Shown here one piece after another: positions 35,971 through 47,582 of a stretch of DNA of 64,000 nucleotides (the stretch's first letter is position 1; every line of letters starts with the position of its first letter). The stretch is from the NCBI GenBank assembly GCA_020081605.1, contig JAHREC010000030.1, positions 1,649,239 to 1,713,238 of the forward strand. Direction: 5' to 3'. Origin of the DNA: Albifimbria verrucaria. Its lineage: Eukaryota; Ascomycota; Sordariomycetes; Hypocreales; Stachybotryaceae. Below the pieces are notes generated by a model that saw only the letters and a list, made by a program, of their open reading frames with translations, had not been told where the DNA came from and searched no databases. Made by a program: the position numbers and the translations under genes.

Positions 35971-36378
35971 AGGTAAATGAAAGGCAAAAAAGCGTCATCT
36001 CTGCTTCTGCCCCTTAGAGGCGGAAGGCAGACTGCTCATCAACAGCTGGCAGCCATGCTTGTTCTATAGCGTTGATCTGCCTATCAATCACACATTCATC
36101 CTTATGCAGTCTCAGGGACACTGAGTGCGTACCTAAAGAGATGTTAACTATATAGTACTACCTGACACTGGCTAACTAACGGACATCTAAAAAGACCATA
36201 AGTCTGCTTCCCATACGAGACATAGAGCCATGCGATGCCAGAGGCAAACGTAACAGAAATGGAAACAAATCAAGAGAAAATAAAAACAAAAAGATGGTGT
36301 TCAGACGGCAAGTAGATGCTCATGAATGACAAGGAAACGACCACGGGTGAAGAATGAGTGCATCATCGTAAATAGAAT

Positions 36379-38118
36379 TCACTTCAATAAACCCTCTTCT
36401 TCAATTTTGACACCCTTGGTTATCTGAATGAGAAGAGCCTCGATCTTATTCAACCTATCAGGTATGTTCGCTTGAATTAGAGTATTGGCCATTCTTGAAA
36501 ATTGGTTTTCGAGGAGGTCGATCCGCTGTTGCAATGAATTTGTCGTTATAACTGATGCTAGGCCTAGACCACTGCCAACTTGACCACTGCCGACTTGGCC
36601 ACTACTGAACTGACCACTACCGACTCGACCGCTGCTGACTTGACCACTACTGACTTGGCCACTACCGGCTTGAGCTGAAGCATTGATAATGACGGATTCT
36701 GATGCGTCTCTCCACGCTGATGGAGGATCGATGCCATCCCTGTCGCAGCAGGTTTGGATCCGGGACTTTGCATCTGGCTTTCCCACCGCTCTGGTCAAGG
36801 CTGCGATTGTCAAAACTTGGATCTGGCCGCTTTTCCAAACCACACAGCAGTTCGCGACAGGGTTTCTCTTCTGTCCGACCTTGAAGGTAGACTTCGTAAC
36901 CCAAAGCACTTCACCCATGTTCACACCATCCGCTATCCTCAGCTTCGTCGGGTCGTCTTTAATGCTTATGCACTTCTCCTCGTAGAGCCTGGATTCTTCG
37001 ATGGAGGCCTTACAAAGACGTCTAATGTAACGCCCTTCTTCGACCCTCTCCAGAAGGAGGACTCCCTCCTGGCCCCGATTACGCGATCTTCCCTCTGATT
37101 ACGGTCGGCCAAGGGTACTTGACATAGTTTTCTGGTTCTTTATGGCTTGCCGGTTCTTCATAACTTGCTGGTTCTTCATTGTTCGCGCCGGCTCCGTGCT
37201 CAGCTACCGATCGCAGGTATGTATCCAGATCAGGAACTGTCCAATCTACAGGCAGATGATTTATCTTGATGTACTGATCAATGAGGTCTTTTTCTATTTT
37301 CCAGGTCTTACGGTATTCGAGGTTCTCGGGATCTCCGCTCAGATGCGACTGGGCCTTCAAGTAGTATTCATAATGAGTTTTGAAAAAGCCGAGTCCAATG
37401 ATCCATTGGTCCACTGGGTTCTTCTTTTTCTGTTATACTCTCTGATAGCATCATTCTGTTTTCCTATCGCTGTCTCCACTGCTTTATTTTCTGGGTCCAT
37501 CCTGAGCTGGTGCATGAGATCGGTCGTCTTGTCATAAATCTTCTTCACTGTCTTGGTGGGGGTCGAAACCCCATCTGTATCCATATGATCGCTATCGTCA
37601 TGGTTGCTCTCTTCGCCATCCGTGTCGTCGGCGTCATCATCCAAGTCCTTTTCACCGTCCCACTGTTTAACTTCCTCAATGAATGGCTCAGAGACGCCCA
37701 ACCCTATTGCAGCTTTCTCTAACTCTACCAGAGTGTTAGACGACTCATAAATTGGCTAGTGGGTTAACATACTTTCAAACGCAGTTGTTTGGTCACTGTG
37801 CGAGCAAGTTTTCGCATGTGTCATGCATCCGAGACGTCTCCAAGCCGCCAGTTTGGTGTCATCAGACGCATCAAGCGCAACACCTAACAGACCAGCATAG
37901 TCATTTTCAGCGCATTTGATTACTCTCTCTATCTCTGAAATCACTTCTTGGGTTTTCGCGTTTCGGGCTTCATCTCGGCGAGCAGCCTCAGCAGCCGCTC
38001 GATTTTTATCAGGTCCAGGGGTAGGCTCAGGAGTAGCTAGGCCGTGTTGCAAATTTACATTGGGCTTAGAGCTTTGGGCGTTTGGATTGACAGGATCGGC
38101 ATTTACGGCTGCAGACAT
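36379..38118 (-). CDS. J-domain-like fungal orphan protein
   Basis: About 564 residues; start ATG 38118 (an in-frame ATG at 38211 is possible). Intron 37772-37725 has a CTAAC branch. Near residue 75-120, YAGLLGVALDASDDTKLAAW, then RRLGCMTH and a later KLEKAAIGLGV, follow the DnaJ helix II/III pattern. The HPD tripeptide is HAK, so Hsp70 activation is doubtful. Next come a WDG segment, an acidic linker (DLDDDADDTDGEESNHDDSD), helical parts (YDKTTDLMHQLRMDPENKAV; FFKTHYEYYLKAQSHL) and a repeated KEPE/EEPAS stretch. After that are RIADGVNMGEVLWVT, VGQKRNPVANCCVV, a GSGQVSSGQ-type repeat (36560-36670) and a coiled coil (LLENQFSRMANTLI). Frame joins need one A at 37425-37429 and two bases near 37085. 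Role unknown. Confidence 0.65.
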
Positions 38119-39947
38119 GGCTGAGTGATGCTTTTGAGAGGATATTAGAGTCGAGGAATGGAACTCGCCTTCTTTAAATAGTGCGGTAGGGTAATCCAGA
38201 AGTAGATACATGATTTCTGAAGTGATTATGAAACGGCCATAGATAGACTTGTTGACTGCATCGATTTGTTGACGTAGGCATCAAGCTCAAGGCAATTCAT
38301 TGTCTGATCAACTTTCGGACATATCCAAACATTGCTAGGCTACGCGTAGGTGCGAATAGGTGCGAAACCGTAGGTACCTACAGCACCATACCTAGACTAA
38401 GGCGCTGGACTGTATGGGGCAAAGTTTAGAGAAGCTCATGCGCACACCGTGTGACAGCGACGATGACACTGCGGAACATGTTTAGCCAAGAGATGTATGA
38501 GTACCGGTATACTATTGGATCGTTGGGCAGATGGATAAAGCACATGGCAGTATTCAAAAGTCTTCAAATGGTCCTCAAATGGTCCTCAAATGGGACATGC
38601 ACTGAAATTGATCTGAGACCAATCAAGGCAATGCGAATCTTTGCATTTATAATGACCTCTTACCCCGGCTAAGAGTTTTGGGCAATTTGAACTTCGCCTT
38701 TCGTCATGGAATCTTCAAACTATATTCGCCCGACTGGTTTCCTGAGCCTCTTTGCAAATGTGTGGCCATCCCAGCAGCGTTGAAGATAATCGCTGACCAA
38801 TTCAGTCAGGAACACAACATTGCCTTATCCAGGGAGAAACAATAGCCGTAGACACTCATTGTCGTCAACAAGCGTTTCTTGGAACGTATCGCTGATTGAG
38901 AAAAGGATGAAAGATGCCAGGCGGAGAAGTAATGCTGCCCGTCGCCTGAGTAAAGCGTAAGGGTCTGTTCGTACAAGCCTTGCTCACACAGGCTACTACG
39001 TAGTATAATCAGTCCGATCACCATCTCATGATCACTCAGTTGTCCTTTTCAATCTATGAAGTAACCCTTTTCCTCATTGACCACCATATCACTATCTATT
39101 TCGTGTGTTTGTTGATTTGTTGTCGTGACAGACCGAGGTTCCTCTGCTGCACCCTCACGATGGCCAATAGGTGGTATATGGAGTTCGGCCGAAAATGTGA
39201 TGAGTCTATCGTGGTGGTTAGACGCTACGCCATTCTCCTGTTGCACAGCCAGAGGAAATTCTACCCGTCATGGATCTTCGCCGACCCTGCTATCATATTC
39301 TATTTATTCTGGCCAGTCAGACTCTATTCACAACTCGTGTGACACTTTCTCAGAATATTGTACACAGTAAGGTCCATGTTTTGTCACAAGCTTTCTCATG
39401 TGGACTTGTAGTTAGGTTTCAGAAGCTAGTGCCATGTCATGCTGCGGCCTATTCTGGGGCATCCACATGGTGGAATGCCATAAATGGCGTCCACTTCTTG
39501 GCGTTCACTTCTTGGCATCCGCTTCTTGACATCTACTTCCTGACATCTGCTTCCTGACCTCAACGCTATTGGCCGGCGCAATTTACCACTTTCAAAATAC
39601 CCACAGGACGGGTGGACCTGTGCTGCTAGCTTCAAACCTCGATCGGCTCGTTCCCGTTTCTTGCTGTCACGGCCACAACTGGCTCTTACGGTCCACTGTG
39701 GTTCGTCAGTTATGGTTCGTCAGGTACAGTACAGTTGGCCACGAGTGGCTGGTAGAAATGGATGCATCAAAGATGATCATGATCAACCCTCCATGTGGCA
39801 GCCACGCTTCGACGTCTATATTTACATACTAAAGGAACCAAGCAAAGTGAATGCGAACCAGCCACGAATGACCTGCCTTCCAGACTCGACCCTTGTTTGT
39901 TCTCGTCTTGGTGTACTGTATCGTTTGAACATTGAAGACCAAGCAGC
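38119..39947. other. Intergenic region with small degenerate repeat
   Basis: No supported gene. At about 39480-39560 the bottom strand shows GTCAGGAAGCAGATG and related 15-bp words, a patch of the 54-57 kb satellite family in opposite orientation. AAATGGTCCTC is tandemly duplicated near 38570-38590. CAGGTACAGTACAG occurs near 39721. Confidence 0.45.
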
Positions 39948-42006
39948 ATGATGACGTTGTCCGGACTTGCGACCATCGTCTTGCTGACGATTGCGGCGCT
40001 AACGAGCATCATAGCGGTCTATTCGCACTTTTTTCGCCTTTGAGGAACATTCCCGGACCCACGGTAAGGCCAACAGAGTTCTACCCAAACCCTGTCCACC
40101 CAGCTGAACCTACCCAACTGAACCTACCCAGACTGAACCTTCCTATCCAAACCTTACCTAACCTTGCCGCATTTTATTAATACAATCTGTAGGACAATGT
40201 TTTCTTCTTCGGTCAGAGTTTGAAGATCCTTGGAACATCTTGGGCGCCGGACCTATTCTGTCATTGGTCCCGTCAATGGCCCGACAGTCCACTGATCCGA
40301 TACAAGAGTTTTGGCAACGCAGACACATTGCTTGTGAACAGCGTGGATGCATACAGAGATGTTTTGCTGAGGAAGAGCTCCAGCTTCATCAAACCTCACT
40401 TTGCACGCCTCTTCACTCGAGACTTCATTGGTGATGGGCTGCCTTTCGTAGAGGGTCACTCGCACAAGCTCCGTCGAGGAACATTGCTCCGTAGGTCGAC
40501 CCAGCCTGTTATACCTCTGACAGACTGCTGAGCCTAGCTTCCAAGGATCATTCTCCACCAGCCAACTGAAAAGCCAATTTCCAAGGGTTCAGGCGAAAGC
40601 CAGGCAGTTGGCGGACGTGCTGAGCGCCCGGAGGAATCCGTACGGTGAAGTTGAAGGTAATGACATTAAGCCAGTCTTGACCATGGATCTACTCTAACTC
40701 TCTCAACTACCCCAAGCCACTTCCCCGCCCCACCTCTTCCCCAAACCGCAACAAGCAACCCCGTCTGATTAACTGGTCGACGAGTAGTCGAGTCAAATAT
40801 ATGGAAAGCCGTTCTCGACGTCATCGTAGAGAAGACATTGAGCATCGACCTCAATCATTTGGAGTCTGACCAGTCGCCGATGTTCGAGTCCATTTCTTAC
40901 CTGATGCAGCCGTCTCAATTCTTATACTTGATCAATTACCTTAACATGTTTTTCCCTGTACGGAAACTTTTCTTGTGCGGAGAGATTCGAGACTTTGAGC
41001 ACCATTCACGGCGCTTGCGGCTGTATATCCGAAACTTACTTAGAGCAAGGAAGATGAGCTTGCAAACCACAGGGAGTGAGACGAATAATCTGGCAGAGAC
41101 AGACAAAACAGTCAACTACCCGAACATCAACCCGACAGATGTTTTACAAGGCCTGCTGCAGCACGCAGAGCCAGGTTGGGATGAGGACCAAATGGTTGAA
41201 CATGTAAGTGGTGTGGATCTTTCATACGAAGACTGTCTTTAGGTGCTGACAAGGCGAGGCAGATTCTCAATATCTTGATCCTAGGTACCGCACGAGCCGA
41301 TCTACTCAGATATATCGTTTCAAGTCAAGACTAACTTTGAGCTCTTCTTCCCTTTCTCTCTCGACAGGACATGACACGACGGCATGTTCCATCATCTGGG
41401 CTGTTCATGAGCTATCGAGGAGACCAGAGGAACAGCAAAGGTTACGCAACGAGATCCGCGACATGCTGGATTCTTGCCATTATCCCAGCTATAGCGACAT
41501 CGAGAGACTGCCCTATTTGAGCAACTTTGTTCAGGAGGTCCTGCGTGTATATTCAGCCGGTACGGACTCCCAACCAGAACGAGGATAATATGGCCAGACT
41601 AATAATGAGTGCGTAAAGTTTCCTTCGTGCCACGGGAAGCTGTCGAGGATGTCGAGGTCGATGGCATATGGATTCCAAAAGGAACCGTGCTTCAGCTATC
41701 ACCTGCCGTCATCAACCTTCACCCAAACGTCTGGGGGAGCGGTCAACAGAGTTTGATCCTAACCGGTGGGAGAACCATAAAGGACCAGCAGCCAACGCGT
41801 ATGCTCTGCAGACTTTCCACAACGGCCCACGCATGTGCATTGGCAAACAGCTTGCGGTCATGGAGATGAAAGCGATTCTAGTGGAACTTCTTACGAGGTT
41901 CAGGATCGAGAACATAGTTGGGGAGATAGAGGTAGCAAAGCCGACCTTGACTCTGAGGCCCAAAACGAGGTTATCGGTACGACTTACGGACAACAGCTTG
42001 CTGTGA
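39948..42006 (+). CDS. Cytochrome P450 monooxygenase
   Basis: About 514 residues in seven exons: 39948-40063, 40193-40490, 40546-40656, 40788-41203, 41263-41284, 41368-41559 and 41619-42006. All introns are GT/AG and phases fit. An N-terminal membrane anchor (MMTLSGLATIVLLTIAALTS) precedes the LRNIPGPT hinge. I-helix ILNILILG-GHDTTACSIIWAV (split by an intron inside the Gly codon), K-helix QEVLRVY (ExxR), FDPNRWE, and the heme-binding loop FHNGPRMCIGKQLAVME with the ligand Cys are all present. It is an ER-bound enzyme that would hydroxylate an unknown lipid, toxin or secondary metabolite. One base is missing in the T-run 40029-40034 and one in the G-run 41733-41737. No synthase or reductase gene lies nearby, so there is no sign of a biosynthetic cluster. 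Confidence 0.93.
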
Positions 42007-43559
42007 AGTTGAGATCTGGCCATCCATTCATGTTGGCATAAGAGCCGATATGCAATGCGGGAGCGATCGATTCAAGCACACAGTCACTTCTTTTTGATCA
42101 ATGGCCTGGTTGACAGGCCGATCTAAATGGCAATCAATAAAATAAACGCAAGCTAACTACATATACTATTCCCTTCATTGTGCTGTGCATATTCCCTTGT
42201 GCCGAATGCACGTCGTTGCACCAATGCCGATCGGCAGTTACATCAGGGGCAAGATTTCTGTGGCCGAGACCAGCCTAACAGGCAGATGAGGGATCCTGTC
42301 CGCCTATATTCATTCTGTGCTGTGGTCAGTGTTGTAGAATAAGGCCTAAACTGGGTGGCGCGGGATTGGACGAAGAGATACTACGACAACGAAGAAACAT
42401 CTATATTGAACGAAAAGAAGGAAAGAAAGAATTGAATAAATAGAATAAATTCAAGTGAACGTCGATACACGTACAAGAAATAATTGAGACCTTGGAAAAA
42501 TCCGAACATTTAAGTCGCGAAATTGTCGTTGACTTGCCAGCCGTCGCACACGATACATGTGGTCATCTGCCACTCCACTGTGAGCTGGCAAAGAGGTTCT
42601 GACCAGTTGCAATGCTTAACAAGTCAAATGTGCTGGCCGTCTTCAGCCCGTTTGAGTTTATTTAAAGCTTATAAAGGCAAAATCAGACGTCGATCAATTA
42701 TACCTATTTTCGTCCAGACTGTAATCCCTTTTCGTACTCCTCGGTCGCCTTTCGACAGGGCGTTGCATTGGCAATGCCAAATGTCCGGAGACTTCATGTG
42801 TTCTTACAAAGCTTCCTTTGCTCTGAACTCTTGCAGCCACCGAAAAGGGAAGTGAAGAAACTCATCGCTCTTTGTTCTCAGCACGATCTAGAAGGCTTCA
42901 CGATGTATCCTCAACGCTTCATCTATTAGGATATAACCGGCACATATAGTATTGTATAGAAAGAAATATCATTCATCTCAGCCCTAGATACCACCACTGC
43001 ATGAAGTCACCAACGCCCATAGTCCTCCCATCGAAATGGGTTAGTCTGCCTCCTTCGCATGGGATGGACGAGACATATAAAGACAAATATGGGATGATTG
43101 AGGCAACTGTAGCAATGTAGAGTTTATCTTCCGTCTTACGGACCTACGATGCCGACTGCCATCGTGGCATGGCAAGAATCACATATTGTATAGCGGTATC
43201 CATACACGGTATGGACCCGAGCCAGTTGAACAAAGGTCAGCAATTTCACTATGGGTCTGGTCGAGAAGGGACTTCTACTTGCACTTTCTCCCCATGCCGC
43301 TTGGTCCATGCTGAAACGGTTAGTTGGCTGAGAAACAGCGACAATGATACGGGCATTGGTTCCTGTTATGTACATTCATATGTAGATACGATTGTGTACA
43401 GTGCTGTATAGCACAGCACCTACAGGATCTCTTTGACCAGTGTGTACATGGTTAATTGTTAACTAAAGTAGGAAAAACAGGTGAGGTGAAAGTTAGGATC
43501 CCGCTTCAATCTGTACTGACCCGGAAACAGGATACTGTACCTTGAGAAGAAACATCAAC
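42007..43559. other. Intergenic region
   Basis: Short frames at 42.5-42.9 and 43.1-43.4 kb are low in coding character and overlap on both strands. Nothing is supported. Confidence 0.4.
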
Positions 43560-44814
43560 ATGCGTGGACCCTGTGCAGGTATGAAGCTCAAATCAGACGG
43601 CATGCCATTTCCAAACGCAGCGAAAAGGGCGAAGGTCAAAGCATCAACCATCACGTCCGAAGCATGTGAAGACCTTGATGCCCTACTGCAAGCAAAGAAA
43701 GACAGTCGGAGCAAACGATGGTCACCTGTCTCAGGATCGAAGAATCTAGACTTTCACTACCTGACACAAGTCAAGGATCCAAGGGAGGCATACGAGTTGA
43801 TCTGTGTTTGTGCCCTATTCGAAACCAAAAGTGACGATACCGATGAGGATGATGGTGAGGATGGAGATGAGGATGAGGATGAGAGGAATTGCAAAAATAA
43901 CACCAAAGCTCAACCATGTGGCAGCGGCACGGCATGTTCTTACGGTCGACTTGGTGACTCGCCGTCATCTCGGCTGTATGCCGTGTCCAAGGCTGGTTTT
44001 AACAAGCATAGCGTCGCTGTCGCCATGCTGACACTCCGCGATCCTGACGTGTTTGACATGTATACCTTCAATGACTACATGGCCTACGGAGCACTTGAGG
44101 TCGTGCAGAACCTCATATGGGATTTTGACGAGGCACACAAGCGCATGGACTGGCGCGAGGCTTGGGCCGTCATAGAAGGGCTTGCTCTGTTCATGCTGCT
44201 CGGCAATGGTATGGAGTTTGGTTGCACTGGAGACGGAGAGATAGCTCAAGATGCGGTTGAACTTATCGCAAGAATGGTATTGGCTTCACTTGCCATGCTT
44301 GAAGCCGAGAGTCGCCTCGGAGTCGCATCAGGCGTGGTTAATGTCGGTTGGATCATCGGCCTGTACCTCGAGCTTGCAGGAAAGTTCCGATCTATGAACT
44401 TGATGGGCTCCATATGTCCTTCAAACGCCAAGCGATTCAAATTTGACGCTGATAATCTTGACCTATACCTGTTGGCTTACGCCAAGCGACATGACATTCG
44501 CCGTCGAGGATGTGAACACATACGATATTTCCAAACTTGTGATGCCTCGTTTGGATACCAAAGATCCTTGGAAATGGAAGAAAGGCTACCGTGACTATAA
44601 AAACTCATGGACGGATCAGTGGCAAATGATCTGCTGCATCTACCGCAGGCGCCAGACATTAACGGGCAGAGATGATTGTTTCGACGTCTCGACTTGGACC
44701 CGTGCGGAACGGGAGAGGGCTCACTTCGAAAAGATAGATCCGCCTCCCAACAACGTCTTGGAGATACTTCAGCAGGGTCTTGTGCTGAATCTAGATGATT
44801 TCAGTGTCAGTTAA
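43560..44814 (+). CDS. Conserved fungal orphan protein with acidic insert
   Basis: About 418 residues from ATG 43560. Features: DLDALLQAKKDSRSKRW, AYELICVCALFETKSDD followed by an Asp/Glu run (DDTDEDDGEDGDEDEDE), YGRLGDSPSSRLYAVSKAGF, SVAVAMLTLRDPDVFDM, FNDYMAYGALEVVQNLIWDF, WREAWAVIEGLALFMLLGNG, then DPWKWKKGYRDYKNSW and STWTRAERERAHFEKIDPP. I recall similar hypothetical proteins in Fusarium-like genomes but know no function. The helical core suggests a globular all-alpha domain. The frame changes around 44480, where TTC would have to be TTTTC, i.e. two bases missing; otherwise the C-terminal 110 residues form a separate frame. Not linked to neighbours by spacing. Confidence 0.65.
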
Positions 44815-45781
44815 CCTGGTGTTGTGATAGTGACGGCGACGCATCCGTGACATGTCCATAGTAAGTTTTAGACGTGGCAGATAACTACAGGTATCCACTA
44901 GGGATCGAGCGATTTAATGATCGCTGTCGCCGGGTCACTTGATAGGACGGATGGAGGTTGAGTTCTTGACTTCATGGATTGAATAGAAGTACTGTACATT
45001 CATTTATTATTGTTTCTTATATTATTCTTTTATAAATTTTATAATTTTTATTTTTATTTTTTCGTAATTCATGCCCTCACAGATTGCAGTGCATTTACTT
45101 TATTCCATTGATAGTGCCATCGTTGACATTGTCTTGAGGATCACTGCTGTGACATGAATGCGCCGTTGGTTCAGCCTTTAGCCTTTGCCACTCTGCGTAA
45201 AAAGTGAGAGTAACTAGTTCGTTCAGGCAAAACCACCCAGCGAGCCATTTAACAAACACCGATGTATGCAACCTGCTAAATTTATTCGTGCTGCCCCGTC
45301 AGTCTTTGCAGTAACTGTCCATGACATTGGCAAATTCAAGCATCCGCAAAGCTCACGTGTTCATGGGATGCTCTGTTTCCTTTCACTTCGTTGCTGCAGT
45401 TGGCGCAAAGGAGGGAAGAGGGAGGCAGGAGGCAGGAGGCAGAAGGTGGAAAATGTCCTATGACGCTACATCCATAAGGGACGTAATCTGGGATATAGTG
45501 GATACATCCAGCTCGCACCATCATCTCGTGGACCCATCAAGGCATTTCCGGTGCTGTTACGCACCTGGCAAAAGCCATTAGTCTACTTGCGCTCGTGCGT
45601 ACAGGCTAGAACCAGCTGCATAAAATCACATATATTGAGGCAAACCGGCAATTCACGTGTAGTTAAACCACCTTAGCCTAGGACAAATCACCATCGGTAC
45701 CGGTGCGGCCATCCTTTAAGTCGTTTAGTCCAGATCTACCTCTCGTCCTGGGAATACCGTAAGACGCGAAAGTCTCCTGGC
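44815..45781. other. Intergenic region
   Basis: Contains an AT-rich stretch at 45000-45065 (TTATTATTGTTTCTTATATT) and a GGCAGGAGGCAGGAGGCAG simple run at 45425. No gene supported. Confidence 0.4.
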
Positions 45782-46168
45782 ATGGCAAAGTCACAAATCA
45801 GGTATCGCATCCACAGATTGTTCACAAGAGAGAAAAGATCACCGCCCGAAATACCTGATCGATCTTCGGAGCCAGAGTCCCAGCCATTGCGACTCGCTCG
45901 TGAGGTCAAAGTTGAACGGCCCTCGTTGGCCTCACACGAACATGTCGTGAGGATGACTAGAGAGGCGGGTAAGCAGCGTCTCGCTCTCGTACACTTCCAG
46001 CACTTAGCCGATGATGTGCTCTTGCCACTTCTTCCAAGTGTCCAACATCACTGCGAAGGATTATTTTCAGCCATTGAGCAATACAATGAAGAAGTCGAGC
46101 AAGCCAATCAATGGTGGCGGGCTGAACTTGGCAAAATCGACGAGGCATTTGGGGTGACGGGGCGATGA
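45782..46168 (+). CDS. Small helical orphan protein
   Basis: 128 residues, ATG 45782. A basic, disordered N-terminus (MAKSQIRYRIHRLFTREKRS) is followed by amphipathic helices HVVRMTREAGKQRLALVHFQ, LLPSVQHHCEGLFSAIEQYN and EEVEQANQWWRAELGKIDEA, compatible with a short coiled coil. No recognised family. The open frame is intact. It is the first of two similar-sized plus-strand genes upstream of the convergent Ulp1-like gene. Confidence 0.5.
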   Translation: MAKSQIRYRIHRLFTREKRSPPEIPDRSSEPESQPLRLAREVKVERPSLASHEHVVRMTREAGKQRLALVHFQHLADDVLLPLLPSVQHHCEGLFSAIEQYNEEVEQANQWWRAELGKIDEAFGVTGR

Positions 46169-46726
46169 GCTCAAGCAGGATTTCAGAGCCCCCACCCCCA
46201 ACACTCCACAGGTGGGTATATAGGCGGGTAAATCTGGACGTAAAAACAATCCATTATTAGTTGTGCAAGAAGTAAACACCTCGAAAGCCTCCGTAGCCAC
46301 CCTTGTGCATGTTCAATCATGATATTTGTGCTTGTGAATTCTATTGTGGCGTACAGCATTGCTACCGGCAATTTGTCTTCGCATATCCTGTGTTCGGTCG
46401 GTCGGCCTTGTCTGTCTTGAACATCTCTCGCCTTGGGGGTGGTATCGTTAACGGTAGGCGGGCGATGAGATCCACTCAGCACCTAAGCCATAGCACCTAA
46501 GCCATAGCACCTGTCGCCTGAACTTGGCAAGTTCACATTCAACATCCGACACCAAAGAGATCAATTGGATGTTTCTTGTCCGTTGCGTAAAATTTTACAA
46601 ATAACAATCATGTCTGCCCACTTGCCGAAAGCAAAGGTGAAATTGTTTTCAACATCTATTCAAAGGTCTATCATACTTAGGACGTACAATACCTGTGTCA
46701 TTTGATCCCACTGAAGCTTCCGAAAC

Positions 46727-47026
46727 ATGGACCCTAGTAGACCTCGATCCAGTATTTACTCAAACCAATTCGCCCTCGAGGATTTTCTCGACGCACTGGA
46801 GGACGAGTCGCGGAATCAAGATGCTGAAGTCATAGAGAAATTAATTTCGAGGAGAGATCAGCTTCGAGAAAAGGTGGAAGCGTGGCGTTCTATTTCCGCC
46901 TCATTACATGAAGCCATCTCAATCTCAGCCGATCTGGCCGCCAAGTTACTCGAGCAGCACCGGGAGGCACGCGCTCAGGCTTACACTGAGCGCGCTAAAT
47001 GGCTAGCAAACTGCACAGCTATCTAG
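46727..47026 (+). CDS. Small coiled-coil orphan protein
   Basis: 99 residues, ATG 46727. Nearly all helical and charged: ALEDFLDALEDESRNQDAEV, IEKLISRRDQLREKVEAWR, SADLAAKLLEQHREARAQAY. No domain recognised. The gene converges with the Ulp1-like gene, whose 3' end is 560 bp away. Intact frame, good coding character; function unknown. Confidence 0.5.
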   Translation: MDPSRPRSSIYSNQFALEDFLDALEDESRNQDAEVIEKLISRRDQLREKVEAWRSISASLHEAISISADLAAKLLEQHREARAQAYTERAKWLANCTAI

Positions 47027-47582
47027 CCCAGTGACCTGATCTGAGCATGTTTTGACCATGGAGTCACCACATTAGCAATTGGCAATTATTAGGGAAGGGG
47101 ATTAACTCCGGCCACGTGCAAGTAAAGTGGCTCAAGTCATGACCCTCACAAAGATCGCAAGATGTAGGTCCCACTCTGCTCTATCATGTGAGAAGGCAAA
47201 ATTAGGGTCGAATGTGTAAGCCAAATTGACAAGGTCGTGTTCCTTTCAGTGGGTCGCCTTTAGTGGGTTCCTTCGTGAGGCGGCGGCTTCCAATCCCACG
47301 ATTACCTACCCTGGATATGCCTCTCGCCTCAAAGCGTAGAAAGGTTTATTAGATTACGCGAATAAAAACGAATAGAAACGAATGACAATAATTAAAAATG
47401 ATTGAAAATGATTGAAAATGATTAAAAACCAGGATGGCAATTTGAGTGATACAAATTCGTCAAATTGGAATGCAATTTTCTCTTAACTACCATAAGTCTA
47501 ATGTGCATATACCTTACCAACCATGATACTTTGGACCGTCATTTGGGAAGAATAGTGCATAACCACTATTGTAACAAAGCTT
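47027..47582. other. Intergenic region with GATTGAAAAT repeat
   Basis: Convergent 3' region. AATGATTGAAAATGATTG words repeat in tandem at about 47370-47425. No gene. Confidence 0.5.

Noticed and set aside
36683..37537. Plus-strand frames over the J-like gene
   Set aside because: Antisense shadows of a gene with clear coding character on the minus strand.
39948..42006. Secondary-metabolite gene cluster around the P450
   Set aside because: No synthase, transporter or tailoring enzyme lies within reach on either side.
4167..42006. Wholesale pseudogenisation
   Set aside because: Breaks are almost all single-base losses in homopolymers, domains are otherwise intact, and introns keep phase; sequence error is the simpler reading.
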